This document shows positions 13,055 through 22,287 of a DNA stretch of 64,000 nt, one piece after another. The notes under the pieces were generated by a model. That model was not told the origin of the DNA. It made no database searches and saw nothing but the letters and a program-made list of their open reading frames with translations. Every line of letters begins with the position of its first letter. The first letter of the stretch is position 1. Source of the stretch: Mycobacteriaceae bacterium. Lineage in GTDB: Bacteria > Actinomycetota > Actinomycetes > Mycobacteriales > Mycobacteriaceae. The stretch lies in NCBI GenBank assembly GCA_019749805.1, contig JAIEPH010000007.1, positions 124,001 through 188,000 on the forward strand. The letters are read 5' to 3'. Position numbers and translations under genes: made by a program.

Positions 13055-14217
13055 CCTAGTTGTTCGTCGGGGACACCGAAGTATTCCTGGTAGCGTGCCG
13101 TCCGCTCGCGAAGCTCGTTCTCGTCCAAACCCGTTTGAGCGAACGTGTAGTGGTGTCCGCCGTGTTCGTGGGCAGGTTGGGCGGCCAAGAACTCGCGCAT
13201 CCTGGTGTCGGCTTCGGCGGTGAAAGGTAGTCCGAGTCGGTCGTAAGCCGCCGCGACGGCACCGATCGGGTCAGCCGCGAACGATTGGTACTTCACGTCG
13301 ACCACCTGGGAGGCCGGGATGGTTCCCGACTCCCGGGCGTCGATGGATCTGTCGAGGCCGTCGATGACGTACTCGGCCCACTCGCGGGCGACCTCCTCGA
13401 TGGGTGTCGGCTCGGCAGCAAACGTGCGCAGCGTGCACGCCAGCGACGACACCGACGCGATGGTCCGCAGCGGATCGCGGTGTGTCTGTATCACCCGTGC
13501 GTCCGGGTACTCCGTCATCATTGCGTTCAGGGCCCAGATATGTCCGGGGGACTTGACCACCCAGCGGTTCACCGGGATTCGCGACTGCAGATGCTGCAGG
13601 AAGCGGCGGTGCCATTGGTATGCCGACGCCATGTCGGCGCGCAGAAGCCACTGGGCGTAGGACGGGACGCGGTACATCGTGGGAAAGATGAAGCTCTTGT
13701 AGTCCATCCCGGTGATGCGGACGCACTCCTGGGCCAGCAGTGGTCCGATCGGATGCATTGCCTTGAGGTCGGGGATGATCGAGGTCATCATCTCCTGAAT
13801 CTGACGACTGTCCTCGATGCGGGGATCGATGTCGTACGTCGCCGCCTCCGGTGGCGGACAGGGCGCGTCGACTTCCCACGTCAACGGCGCCCGGGCATCG
13901 GGATCCTGCGCCAAGAGTTCGTACAGGATCGTGGTCCCCGTGCGCACTTGACCGACGATGAAAATGGGCCGGTCGATCCGCATTTCGGCGACCTCGGGGT
14001 GCGCCTGCCGGTAATCGACGACCTGCAGTCGTCTCGTGAGGGATCCGACGAGGTCGCCCTGTGCGACGACGTCTCCGAACTCCGTCAGGCCCGCCTCGGC
14101 GGCCAATGCGTCGGTCAGCGTGTCGAGGGCAATACGCCAATCGTCACCCCCGAAGTCGGAGAGCCCAGTGCTTTCCTGCGCCGCGGCGATGACCGCGGCA
14201 GGCGAAATATCACCCAC
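13051..14217 (-). CDS. Sulfotransferase-family protein
   Basis: A 388-residue protein of the PAPS-dependent sulfotransferase fold. The 5'-phosphosulfate loop is FIVGQVRTGTT near residue 80, and a 3'-phosphate-binding region follows at VVKSPGHIW and THRDPLRTIAS. The family moves sulfate from PAPS to an alcohol or amine; actinobacterial members of this type occur in large numbers next to lipid or xenobiotic catabolic genes, and many may have other roles. GTG start. It overlaps TetR upstream by 8 bases and the NTF2-like gene downstream by 4. A second, distinct member is at 62.5 kb. Confidence 0.85.
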   Translation of the reverse strand: MGDISPAAVIAAAQESTGLSDFGGDDWRIALDTLTDALAAEAGLTEFGDVVAQGDLVGSLTRRLQVVDYRQAHPEVAEMRIDRPIFIVGQVRTGTTILYELLAQDPDARAPLTWEVDAPCPPPEAATYDIDPRIEDSRQIQEMMTSIIPDLKAMHPIGPLLAQECVRITGMDYKSFIFPTMYRVPSYAQWLLRADMASAYQWHRRFLQHLQSRIPVNRWVVKSPGHIWALNAMMTEYPDARVIQTHRDPLRTIASVSSLACTLRTFAAEPTPIEEVAREWAEYVIDGLDRSIDARESGTIPASQVVDVKYQSFAADPIGAVAAAYDRLGLPFTAEADTRMREFLAAQPAHEHGGHHYTFAQTGLDENELRERTARYQEYFGVPDEQLG

Positions 14218-14866
14218 GGAATTCGATCACGTTGTCGCGCAGTGGCGCCAGCAGTGCGTTCAGTCCGTACTCGAAGACGGCGTCGTAGTCGGTGGGGGAT
14301 TGCAGCGCTTCAACGAGCGCCCGGTCGGGCCAGGCGTCCGCCCACAGGGACGGGTCCTCTTCGTCGTGCTTGGCCCCGCGGACCGCCGAGAATTGCATCA
14401 CCGCAGATGAAATCACGTGCACCTGCACCGCTCGCAATACCAGCGCGGCATCGCTACCGGTGATGCCCAGTTCGGAGAGCTGTGCCGCCAGTCGCTGCTG
14501 AATCGGCAAGAACAGCTGCGGCGTACGGTCGCGTTCATGGGCGATCGCTAGCAGGTGCTGCTTGTCAATGAGCATCTTGCGTTGCGAACGCGCAAGGGAG
14601 GCAATGTGATCGACCGGATTGCCGCCGTCACTCGGCAGATCGGCCATCTGGCCGAGCAGGCGTTCGACCAATGCGTCGAAGAGTTTGTCCCGGCCGCCGA
14701 TGTGCCAGTAAATGGAAGTGACCGCGACACCCAGCTGATCGGCTAGCCGACGCATACTGAATGCGTCCACACCGTCGACGTCGATCAACTCCGCCGCGGT
14801 CTGGAGTATCTGGTCGGCGGTGACGGGGTCGCTGCCCTTACCGCCCGGCTGCGTCAACCGTCTCAC
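14210..14866 (-). CDS. TetR-family regulator inside the Rieske operon
   Basis: A regulator of 218 residues or slightly fewer. The HTH spans about 18-64 (SMRRLADQLGVAVTSIYWHI), with a C-terminal ligand domain of the TetR_C_33-like size. Two starts compete: GTG 14866 sits on top of the GGAGGT sequence, while TTG 14857 has GGAGGT seven bases upstream and is better placed. Either start lies inside the 3' end of the Rieske gene, so expression is coupled. The perfect palindrome TGTAAC-GGT-GTTACA in the divergent promoter is the likely operator, making this the local repressor. Confidence 0.88.
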   Translation of the reverse strand: MRRLTQPGGKGSDPVTADQILQTAAELIDVDGVDAFSMRRLADQLGVAVTSIYWHIGGRDKLFDALVERLLGQMADLPSDGGNPVDHIASLARSQRKMLIDKQHLLAIAHERDRTPQLFLPIQQRLAAQLSELGITGSDAALVLRAVQVHVISSAVMQFSAVRGAKHDEEDPSLWADAWPDRALVEALQSPTDYDAVFEYGLNALLAPLRDNVIEFRG

Positions 14867-16199
14867 CTCCGGTGATGCGATCTCCTTCGGGCAGGTTCAG
14901 ATAGCGTTCGAGGTTGCGGTGCATGTTGATCACGCGGCGTTCCTCGTTGGACAGCACCACGTGGGTGAGCCCTGGTTGGTGAAGGCCGCGCTGCAGGCCC
15001 GCCAACACCTCGATGTCCTGTGTGAGCACCAAACCGGGGTGCGCGTCGGCTGCCGTCATTCGCACATCGGTCGGTGTGATTCGTGGCGCGTCCGGCGGCA
15101 TCCGCATCCAGACGATCATCACCAGTTCACCGCGATCGGGATCCGGTCCTGGGCGTGCGACCAGCACCGTCAGGTGATCGGCGTTGGTCAGCAGCGACAT
15201 GTTCGGGAACACGTTGTACTGGTGCAGCCGCATCACCTGATCAGTGCTCGCCCAACTGAGGTCGACACCGCGTCCGTCGGCGAAAGTCTTTGTCCGCGCT
15301 GCGATTACGTCGGCCGCCGACTGACCTTGCTGATCGGGGGGGAACGGCGTGCCGTCCTCGACACCCATCAGCGCGCCCTGCGTGGTGACATAGGCTTCCC
15401 ATACCTCGGCATCGGTCACCGACTCCTTGATGGCCGGACTGGGCACACCGTAGAGCTGTTCGGACTTGCCGGTGTGACCCCAGATGACTTGTGGCGCATA
15501 CACGTCGTCCATGCACCTGTGGAGTTCCGGATGCAGGGTCTGAATGTGGTAGGTCTCGCTGAACCCGTCGGCGATGGTCTTCCAGTTCGCATCGACCTCG
15601 ATGGTCATGGTGGCGTAGCACCGGAAGTCGCCGAGCCGGTTCCAGCCGATGTCGTCGGGCATCGCCTCGAGGTAGTCACGCAACGGGATCGCATCGGAGT
15701 CCAGGTTGACGAAGACCAGCCGCTCCCATGTGTCGACGCGGACTGGCAGCAGGGGGAAGTCGGACAGACGGAGCGCGCCGAAGCCCTTCCGGTTGGGGAC
15801 GCGCCGCAGTGCGCCGGTCAGATCCCAGGTCCACCCGTGATAGCCGCATCGCAGTTCATGCAAGTCGGAGCCGGATCCGGCGCACAACGAATTGCCTCGG
15901 TGCCGGCACACGTTCTGGAAGGCGCGCAGCTCGCCGTCCTCGCCATGCACGATCAGGACGGAGTTGAGGCCGCAGCGATACTCGAAATAGTCACCCGGTT
16001 CGGCGACGTGGTCGACGGTGCAGGCGAGCTGCCACACCTTCGGCCACATCCGCTCCACCTCGAGGCGGGCGAAATCGGCCGAGTAATAGCGCTCGGCGGG
16101 CACGAGCGTGGGGCGCTGCGGTGGCGTGCCGATGGCATCCTCGCGCAGTGTTTGGGTCGGGTTGCCGACCGTGCGGCCGGCCGGTGCCGTTCGCGTCAC
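14838..16199 (-). CDS. Rieske-type non-haem iron oxygenase, alpha subunit
   Basis: A 453-residue terminal oxygenase. The Rieske centre is CRHRGN and CGYHGWTW. The catalytic domain contains the mononuclear-iron pattern ADGFSETYHIQTLH, with two histidines. The family hydroxylates aromatic or alicyclic rings or demethylates, with electrons from a reductase. No ferredoxin or reductase gene is present nearby, so a shared reductase must be used. GTG 16199 was chosen because GGAGGGG lies five bases upstream; the frame is open further 5' but crosses the divergent promoter. First gene of a four-gene operon (Rieske, TetR, sulfotransferase, NTF2-like). Confidence 0.9.
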   Translation of the reverse strand: MTRTAPAGRTVGNPTQTLREDAIGTPPQRPTLVPAERYYSADFARLEVERMWPKVWQLACTVDHVAEPGDYFEYRCGLNSVLIVHGEDGELRAFQNVCRHRGNSLCAGSGSDLHELRCGYHGWTWDLTGALRRVPNRKGFGALRLSDFPLLPVRVDTWERLVFVNLDSDAIPLRDYLEAMPDDIGWNRLGDFRCYATMTIEVDANWKTIADGFSETYHIQTLHPELHRCMDDVYAPQVIWGHTGKSEQLYGVPSPAIKESVTDAEVWEAYVTTQGALMGVEDGTPFPPDQQGQSAADVIAARTKTFADGRGVDLSWASTDQVMRLHQYNVFPNMSLLTNADHLTVLVARPGPDPDRGELVMIVWMRMPPDAPRITPTDVRMTAADAHPGLVLTQDIEVLAGLQRGLHQPGLTHVVLSNEERRVINMHRNLERYLNLPEGDRITGGETVDAAGR

Positions 16200-16229
16200 G
16201 ATTCCCCTCCGATTCCGGCTGCCGCCGTC

Positions 16230-16244
16230 TGTAACGGTGTTACA
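16230..16244. promoter_or_regulatory. Perfect palindrome TGTAAC-GGT-GTTACA, candidate TetR operator
   Basis: A perfect 15-base inverted repeat with 6-base arms lies in the 87-base gap between the divergently transcribed Rieske and amidohydrolase genes, 31 and 43 bases from their starts. Its position would let one bound dimer repress both promoters. The TetR gene is the second gene of the leftward operon, so it is the natural ligand-responsive repressor. Confidence 0.65.
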
Positions 16245-16286
16245 TTGGCCACCATAACGGCAGCCCGGACGTTGAGGGAGCAAATC

Positions 16287-18047
16287 GTGTTCGACCTGAA
16301 GATCACTGGCGGAACCGTGGTAGACGGCACGGGCGGAGACCGATTCCAGGCCGACGTGGGCATCAAGGACGGTCGGATCGTTGAGATTCATCGCCGTGGT
16401 CCCGGTGACGTGCCACTGGACGGCAACGCGACCGAGACTATCGACGCGACGGGCAAGGTCGTCGCTCCGGGATTCGTCGACATCCACACGCATTACGACG
16501 GCCAGGTGAGTTGGGACAGCTCGCTGGAGCCCTCGAGCGGGCACGGCGTCACGACGGTCGTCATGGGGAACTGCGGCGTCGGGTTCGCCCCCGTACGGCC
16601 AGGTTCCGAAGAATGGCTGATCGAGCTGATGGAGGGCGTCGAGGACATTCCGGGTACCGCGCTTACCGAGGGGCTGACCTGGGGCTGGGAGAGCTACCCC
16701 GAATACCTAAACACGATCGCCAAACACGAACTCGCGATCGACGTCGGTAGTCAGGTCGCCCATGGCGCGATACGCGCCTACGCGATGGGCGAGCGCGGTG
16801 CCAAAAACGAGCCCGCTACCCCTGAGGACATCGACGCGATGGCCAGGCTGGTGCAAGAAGCGATCGAGGCCGGCGCACTTGGCCTTTCCACGTCGAGGAC
16901 GCTGGGTCACCGCGCGATGGACGGTGAGCCGGTCCCAGGGACGTTCGCCGCGGAAGACGAACTGTTCGGTCTCGGTCGTGCGATGGCCGCGGGCGGCCAG
17001 GCAGTCTTCGAGCTCGCGCCCCAAGGTGCGGCGGGCGAGGACATCGTCGCGCCCAAGAAAGAACTCGAATGGATGAAGCGGCTCAGCGCCGAGATCGACC
17101 GGCCGGTGTCGTTCGCCATGATCCAGGTCGACGCCGCTCCAGACCTATGGCGTGAGCTGATGGACATCTCCGCGGAGGCTTACGAATCGGGCAGTCGACT
17201 GTTTCCACAGGTCGCCGCTCGGCCATTCGGCATGCTGTTCGGCTTCCCCGGGCATCACGCATTCACCCATCGTCCGACGTTCCGTCAGCTCAAAGCCGAA
17301 TGCAGCCGCGCGGAGATGGCTCAACGGCTCGCTGATCCCGCGGTCAAGGCGGCCATCCTGGCGGAAGACGACTTGGCGCCGGACCCGACGAAGCTGTTCG
17401 ACGGCATGTTCGCCCTCGTGCAACACTCGCTCGGTCGTATCTACCACATCGGCGACCCGCCCGACTACGAGCCGACCGACGATCGCACAGTGGAGAAGAT
17501 CGCGGCCGAAAGGGGCGAGGATCCGCTCGCCACTCTGTACGACCTGATGCTCGAGTCCGATGCGACGTCGATGCTGATGCTGCCGATGTTCAACTACTCC
17601 TACGGCAACTGCGATGCGATTCGCGAAATGATGACCCACCCTGCGGGGGTGATGGGCCTGTCCGATGGCGGCGCGCATTGCGGCATGATCTGCGACGCGT
17701 CGTATCCCACGTTCCTGCTGACGCATTGGGCACGAGACCGGCATCGGGGCGACAAGCTGCCACTGGAGTACGTGGTGCGCAAGCAATCTCACGACACCGC
17801 CCAGCTGTTCGGATTGACCGATCGCGGCGTCATCCAGAAGGGCAAGAAGGCCGACATCAACGTCATCGACATGAACGCGCTGACGTTGCACCCGGCGAAA
17901 ATGGTCTACGACCTGCCCGCCGGCGGGCAGCGACTGGTTCAGGGCGCCAGCGGATACAGCGCCACGATCGTCAATGGCGTCGTCACCCGTCGCGACAACG
18001 TGGACACCGGCGCACGCCCGGGCCGGCTGGTGCGCGGGGCGCGCTGA
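16287..18047 (+). CDS. Amidohydrolase, N-acyl-D-amino-acid deacylase type
   Basis: A 586-residue metal-dependent hydrolase of the amidohydrolase_3/D-aminoacylase group. Residues 1-60 form the N-terminal beta sandwich. The first metal motif is DIHTHYDGQ (H67, H69). [12 protein letters not shown] carries the cysteine used as a ligand in D-aminoacylases, and [11 protein letters not shown] provides the catalytic Asp near the end. It would hydrolyse an amide, acyl-amino acid or cyclic imide bond in the cytoplasm. GTG 16287 follows GAGGGAG by six bases. It is divergent from the Rieske gene across a shared palindrome, so it likely belongs to the same pathway. It ends three bases from the convergent SDR gene. 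Confidence 0.88.
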   Translation: MFDLKITGGTVVDGTGGDRFQADVGIKDGRIVEIHRRGPGDVPLDGNATETIDATGKVVAPGFVDIHTHYDGQVSWDSSLEPSSGHGVTTVVMGNCGVGFAPVRPGSEEWLIELMEGVEDIPGTALTEGLTWGWESYPEYLNTIAKHELAIDVGSQVAHGAIRAYAMGERGAKNEPATPEDIDAMARLVQEAIEAGALGLSTSRTLGHRAMDGEPVPGTFAAEDELFGLGRAMAAGGQAVFELAPQGAAGEDIVAPKKELEWMKRLSAEIDRPVSFAMIQVDAAPDLWRELMDISAEAYESGSRLFPQVAARPFGMLFGFPGHHAFTHRPTFRQLKAECSRAEMAQRLADPAVKAAILAEDDLAPDPTKLFDGMFALVQHSLGRIYHIGDPPDYEPTDDRTVEKIAAERGEDPLATLYDLMLESDATSMLMLPMFNYSYGNCDAIREMMTHPAGVMGLSDGGAHCGMICDASYPTFLLTHWARDRHRGDKLPLEYVVRKQSHDTAQLFGLTDRGVIQKGKKADINVIDMNALTLHPAKMVYDLPAGGQRLVQGASGYSATIVNGVVTRRDNVDTGARPGRLVRGAR

Positions 18048-18050
18048 GCC

Positions 18051-18896
18051 TCAGAACTTCGCGGTCGCTCCCGCGTCGATCGGGAGCGCCGCGCCGGTGA
18101 TGTACTTGGCCTCATCCGATGCCAGGAACAGCACCGCATTGCTGACCGCACGTGCCTCGAAGTACGGCACCGGCAGCATGTGGAAAGTTCCGATGATCTC
18201 GCCCGCGTCGGCCATGGTCGGCTCGGCGAGATCTGGCCGCAGTGTGCGATGGAACTGCTCGTTGTCGATCATCGGTGTCCGGACGTTTCCCGGATGGATG
18301 GAGTTCACCCGAATCCATTGCGGGGCAAGTTCATTGGCGAGCGAATTCATCAAACCGACGACTGCGTGCTTGGCCGACGCGTAGTGGGCCATGTAGCCGC
18401 CGCCGCGAAGCCCCAGCATCGAACTCACCAGGATGATCGATCCGCCGCGGCCGTCGGACATGTGCGGGACCGCCACCTTGACCGTGTGCCAGACCCCGGT
18501 GATGTTGATGTCGAGCATCGTCTGCCAGGCGGCTTCCTCGATCATCGCGGCGGGCGCGGGGCTGCCGCTGATCCCCGCGTTGGCGATGACGATGTCCGGG
18601 CGGCCAAGCTGGTCGATCCCTTGCTGCAGCGCGGCTGAAAGCGCCTCGACGTCCCTGACATCGGCCTTCGCGGTGACGATGCGGCGGTCCAACTTCTCGA
18701 CCAGCGCGGCTGTTTCGTCCAGGTCGGCTTCAGTGGCCAAGGGGTAAGGGGCGCCGTCGATGTCGGCACAGGCGTCGACGGCAATGATGTCGGCGCCTTC
18801 CTCGGCCAGTCGGATCGCATGCTCGCGGCCCTGACCGCGCGCCGCACCCGTGATGAACGCGACCTTGCCGGCCACCCGGCCCACTGTGTTCGTCAT
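18051..18896 (-). CDS. Mycofactocin-type SDR oxidoreductase
   Basis: A 281-residue short-chain dehydrogenase. The NAD fingerprint is TGAARGQGREHA, and the acidic stretch VDACADIDGAPYPLAT after strand 2 is characteristic of SDRs reported to use non-exchangeable NAD regenerated by mycofactocin. The catalytic set is S (SSMLGLRG), Y and K (YASAKHAVVG). Such enzymes oxidise alcohols. ATG 18896 has GAGGTG upstream. It follows tesB by 52 bases on the same strand, so the two may be co-transcribed with the damaged VOC gene. Confidence 0.88.
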   Translation of the reverse strand: MTNTVGRVAGKVAFITGAARGQGREHAIRLAEEGADIIAVDACADIDGAPYPLATEADLDETAALVEKLDRRIVTAKADVRDVEALSAALQQGIDQLGRPDIVIANAGISGSPAPAAMIEEAAWQTMLDINITGVWHTVKVAVPHMSDGRGGSIILVSSMLGLRGGGYMAHYASAKHAVVGLMNSLANELAPQWIRVNSIHPGNVRTPMIDNEQFHRTLRPDLAEPTMADAGEIIGTFHMLPVPYFEARAVSNAVLFLASDEAKYITGAALPIDAGATAKF

Positions 18897-18948
18897 CGTC
18901 ACCTCTCGTTTATCGGCCCCTACACATTCCGCTGCCCCACGAGCGAAG

Positions 18949-19884
18949 TCAACGGGCGCCGGCCAGCCCGGCATGGGGCCGCACGAGCACTTCCTGTGCC
19001 GTGCTGGCGACCATCCGTCCTGCCGCATCGCGAATGGTTCCGCGGACCATCGCCCGATGCCCGGTCAGCGACACCGTCTCCTGCGTGTGCAGGTGCCATT
19101 CGTCGAAACGGACGGGACGGTGAAACCAGATGGCATGGTCCAGACTCAGGGCCGCAAGAGACCCGTAGCCCACGCGCTGCGGATGGTTGCGAAATGCCAT
19201 GTCGACGAGCAGGTAATCGCTCGCGTAGGCCAGCATCGCGTGGTGAACGGCGGGGCGGTCGCCGACCTCGCGCGGGAGCCGCATCCAATGCGATCGTGGG
19301 CCGGCTGTCTGGGCACCACCCAGAAAGGTCGGTGCTTCCGCGATCCGCATCTCCAGCGGCGGTGGCACATCGATCCACGTCGATGCGTTCTCGCGCATCT
19401 CCGGCGGCGTGTACTGAACCCAGTGTTGCAGCAGGGGTAGATCTTCGGGCGGCGGTGAGTCGAGAGGCGGCTGGGGGAGTTCGGGTTCGACAGCATTGGT
19501 GTGGAACGAGGCGATCGCGGTGAGGACGTTGCGCCCGTCCTGCAGCACGTCGACCCGCCGGGTCGCCATGGACCGCCCGTCGCGCACCCGGTCGACCGCA
19601 ATGTCCAGTGGGGCACCCGAAACCCCTGATCGGACAAAGTACGCGTGCAACGACTGCGGTACGTGGTTGCTGACGGTCTCGGCGGCGCCCAGCACGGCCT
19701 GTGCGAGCAGCTGGCCGCCGAAGACCCGACCGAACCGACCGGGCTCGTTGCCGACGCGAAACCGGTTGTCGCCCTGAGGTTCCAGGTGCAGAGCGCGTTC
19801 GAGATTGTCGAGAGCTCCGAGGACTGACTTCTCCATCGGGGTGCCGGTGCCGCGCAGCGGTCCTGTCAAGTCAATATCGGCCAT
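18949..19884 (-). CDS. Acyl-CoA thioesterase II (TesB family)
   Basis: A 311-residue double-hotdog thioesterase, slightly longer than E. coli TesB. The N-terminal hotdog contains GRVFGGQLLAQA, where TesB has its catalytic region, and the C-terminal half holds YGSLAALSLDHAIWFH with the conserved Asp (D of LDH). It hydrolyses acyl-CoA to free acid and CoA. ATG 19884 lies two bases after the stop of the frameshifted VOC gene, so translation would normally be coupled to it. Confidence 0.9.
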   Translation of the reverse strand: MADIDLTGPLRGTGTPMEKSVLGALDNLERALHLEPQGDNRFRVGNEPGRFGRVFGGQLLAQAVLGAAETVSNHVPQSLHAYFVRSGVSGAPLDIAVDRVRDGRSMATRRVDVLQDGRNVLTAIASFHTNAVEPELPQPPLDSPPPEDLPLLQHWVQYTPPEMRENASTWIDVPPPLEMRIAEAPTFLGGAQTAGPRSHWMRLPREVGDRPAVHHAMLAYASDYLLVDMAFRNHPQRVGYGSLAALSLDHAIWFHRPVRFDEWHLHTQETVSLTGHRAMVRGTIRDAAGRMVASTAQEVLVRPHAGLAGAR

Positions 19885-19886
19885 CG

Positions 19887-20493
19887 TTACCGGACCTTCG
19901 GCTCGTCGGGTACGCGGTAGCCGTCACGCGTCATGATCCGAACCGGGTCGACGCCGTTCCAGCTGGCGCAGGTGTCGGAAATGGCCTGCAATCTCGTCAG
20001 GAAGCCGAGATGATTTTCGACTACCTCCGTGTAGAACCCGAAGTCCGCCGATGTGTCCACGTACGCGACACGGAACTTGCCCGCGTCGCTTTCGGCGACG
20101 ACGTGGTAACCGAGCGTCTCGAAATGCGCCTTTTTCCTCGTAATGATCTGTGACGGTGGCAATTTGGTGGAAGGCCGAGGCGCCGTTGTTGCTCCATTCC
20201 CGGAAAATGCTCGGCGTGCTGCAGTGCTGCTGGATCAGTTCGATCTGTATGGGTCCGGCCTGTGCGACGGCGATTTGAATTTGGAGCGAGCGCATTTCGT
20301 CTCCGTAGGTGGCTTGCTGCTCCAGCACCGGCAGCACGTGAAAGGGGCCGATACCGAACGCGCTTGCCCATCCGGACGCTGCAGCGAGTACATCGTCGAC
20401 CACGTGTCCGAGTTGAAAGAACCGGAAGTCGCCGTCGGGCCACGGCTGTTCGAACAATCGGTGAGCCGGTGGCCTCCCTGCATCGGCGGTCAT
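19887..20493 (-). pseudogene. VOC/glyoxalase-fold gene broken by a one-base frameshift
   Basis: Two frames carry one protein. From ATG 20493 the first frame reads a VOC domain start (FRFFQLGHVVDDVLAAA, then FGIGPFHVLP) and continues to HQIATVTDHYEE. The homologous sequence then continues in the next frame as KAHFETLGYHVVAES through GFYTEVVENH, to TAA 19889. The switch falls in a run of five A on the coding strand (five T at 20131-20135); four A would give YEEKAHFETLG in one frame. The intact product would be about 200 residues. This is either a recent mutation, a sequencing or assembly error, or slippage. The excellent preservation of both halves argues against long decay. Confidence 0.75.
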
Positions 20494-20545
20494 GCTGCGG
20501 CGGCGCTCCTCGGCGTTGGGGTTACGCCGTTCTGTATATCAGTCG

Positions 20546-20805
20546 TCATCCGGTCGGGAGGCGCAGCCTCCACCGTGCGACACCGGCGCACAAGGCTGTC
20601 AGCACACCCAGCATGACGATGTCGGATAGCCACGCCGTCACCGAGTGCTGCCAGTGCGAGTCCTGCGCGATACCGACCACGAGGTTGCTCAGATCCGCTG
20701 TCGAGGCAGTGGCCGCGAAACCCATCGTCCCGGCATGATCCACGCGATGGTCTCCAACAGCGGTCGCCCCGTCACCGGGATGAATCCGCCCGCGAACACC
20801 GAGCC
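20546..20805 (-). pseudogene. Remnant of an ABC-2 permease C-terminus
   Basis: One frame reads VFAGGFIPVTGRPLLET and IAWIMPGRW; the next frame continues as GFAATASTADLSNLV and ends in a membrane helix followed by GVARWRLRLPTG and TGA. Joined by one inserted G in the TGGG at the junction, this matches the C-terminal end of ABC-2 permeases such as those of Rv1747-type exporters. Everything upstream of the last 85 residues is missing. I infer a truncated, frameshifted relic. An IdeR-type iron box directly abuts its 5' end. Confidence 0.6.
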
Positions 20806-20810
20806 TAAGA

Positions 20811-20829
20811 TTAGCTGAGGCTAACCTAA
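20811..20829. promoter_or_regulatory. IdeR/DtxR iron box (17 of 19)
   Basis: TTAGCTGAGGCTAACCTAA differs from the mycobacterial IdeR consensus TTAGGTTAGGCTAACCTAA (recalled) at two positions in the left arm. This is a high match for a 19-base site. No intact gene lies within 200 bases in either direction of transcription: on the minus strand it faces the permease relic, and on the plus strand nothing is recognised before the convergent LLM stop at 21032. The interval 20830-21031 holds no gene I can support. Confidence 0.7.
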
Positions 20830-21031
20830 TGACAAGAGGCTCGTCTGACTAACGAGGGGGTGCCCTCGGCCGATGCGGCCGCCACATTGATGTCCAAAAA
20901 CGAAGATTTCGCAGCTAGAGCATGATAGTTGCCAAATCACGAAGCAGCAGAGCGCGAATTTACACCGGCGTCAGACGTTGCGGTGGGCTACGTGCGTCAG
21001 CGTGTGGGTAACCACAGCCAACGCCGTTGAT

Positions 21032-22189
21032 CTAGGTGGCGGGACGCGCGGCCCGTTCGGCCGCGTGGTCCTCGATCGCCTTACCGATCGCATGCGACGC
21101 GCGGTCGACGAACTCGGTTCCGCTTGCGGCTACCCAGTCGGCCGAAGCGGATGGCCCCTTCAGTTGGCCCGTGAAATGTGGAATCACAAACTGCGCGAAG
21201 AGGTCATAGCTCTTGAGCTTGGCAGCGGGGGGTGCCCAGTCGTGGTCGAACAACAGGAATGCACCGAATCCGCCGTCGCTCGCATCGACGAGTTCCTCGA
21301 TCTTGGCGACCGCGTCCTCGGGTGTCCCGATGACTGCGAAGCCGGACTCACGGTTGTTGGCGATGATCTCCGCCGGAGTGTCGCCCTGTACGGGCCCGGC
21401 CGGAAGGATGTGGCTGAAATAGCGCGAGAATTCGGCGATTCCGTATTCGACGTCGCGTTCGGCCTGCTCGCGACTCTCGGCGAGGTGCATCGGGCCGACG
21501 AGTCGCCATTTGGAACGGTCGGCGACATGGCCATGGTCTGCGGCGACCTCCTCCCACGTCGACCAATGGTGGGCGAGCATGTTCATGCCTTGTCTCGCGG
21601 TCGCCGCTATCGACAGCATGCCGATCCCGTGCTTGCCCGCTCCGCGCGGGCCGGTGGGGGAGAAGGACGCTGCGACAGCGACATCGAAGCAGGGGTCGCT
21701 GTAGGGTTTCAGCTGCAGCCGGGCGTCCTGGAGGGTGAATCCGTCGGTGTCCATGGTGACGGTTTCGCCGCGCAGTAATCGCATGATCGCGTCGAGGCAC
21801 TGCTCCATACGGGGTCGCTGCTCATCGGCAGGGATGCCGAGCATGTGCGCGTCGGAGGTGAGCTGGCCTGGCCCGCAGCCGAGCATGACCCGGCCTCGGG
21901 TGAGATGGTCGAGCAGCACCATGCGATCGGCGAGCATCAGGGGGTTGTGGTACGGCAGCGAGCTGACGCCGGTCCCGAGCTTGATGTGCTTGGTTCGCTC
22001 GGCGGCGACGGCGATGAACACCTCCGGTGAGGCGATGATCTCGAACCCGGCGGAATGGTGCTCGCCGATCCACGCCTCGTGGAATCCGAGTTCGTCCATC
22101 GCTTGGATCAGTTTGAGGTCACGCTCGAGAGCGAGCGTCGGATTCTGTCCAGTGGGATGGAACGGCGCCATGAAGTTTCCGAATCGCAT
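21032..22189 (-). CDS. LLM-class flavin/F420-dependent oxidoreductase
   Basis: A 385-residue luciferase-like TIM-barrel protein. Typical segments are [29 protein letters not shown] and [17 protein letters not shown]. The length is nearer to FMN-type luciferase-like monooxygenases (limonene or alkanal monooxygenase group) than to the shorter F420 dehydrogenases, so the cofactor is uncertain. ATG 22189; an in-frame GTG six bases earlier is possible. It is divergent from osmC with about 100 bases between, and no operon partner follows. Confidence 0.85.
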   Translation of the reverse strand: MRFGNFMAPFHPTGQNPTLALERDLKLIQAMDELGFHEAWIGEHHSAGFEIIASPEVFIAVAAERTKHIKLGTGVSSLPYHNPLMLADRMVLLDHLTRGRVMLGCGPGQLTSDAHMLGIPADEQRPRMEQCLDAIMRLLRGETVTMDTDGFTLQDARLQLKPYSDPCFDVAVAASFSPTGPRGAGKHGIGMLSIAATARQGMNMLAHHWSTWEEVAADHGHVADRSKWRLVGPMHLAESREQAERDVEYGIAEFSRYFSHILPAGPVQGDTPAEIIANNRESGFAVIGTPEDAVAKIEELVDASDGGFGAFLLFDHDWAPPAAKLKSYDLFAQFVIPHFTGQLKGPSASADWVAASGTEFVDRASHAIGKAIEDHAAERAARPAT

Positions 22190-22287
22190 TCGCACATTCT
22201 GGACCTGGCCCCGCACCGGGTTGCAGGCGCGTCTCAGAAGGCGGCGAATGGTCCTGTCTGGCCCTGAGCTGGGCGATAAAGTCGGGC

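Noticed and set aside
14820..16286. 489-codon open frame on the plus strand, antisense to the Rieske gene and continuous with the amidohydrolase
   Set aside because: The amidohydrolase has a clear GTG start with a ribosome site at 16287. The upstream extension translates to low-pattern, His/Arg/Gly-rich sequence, typical antisense shadow in high-GC DNA.
18850..19440. 196-codon plus-strand open frame opposite tesB
   Set aside because: Shadow of tesB and the SDR start; no recognisable features.
20861..20926. 21-codon GTG frame after the iron box (PSADAAATLMSKNEDFAARA)
   Set aside because: Its composition looks plausible for a leader peptide, but the G run is directly adjacent to GTG instead of properly spaced, and no gene follows on that strand.
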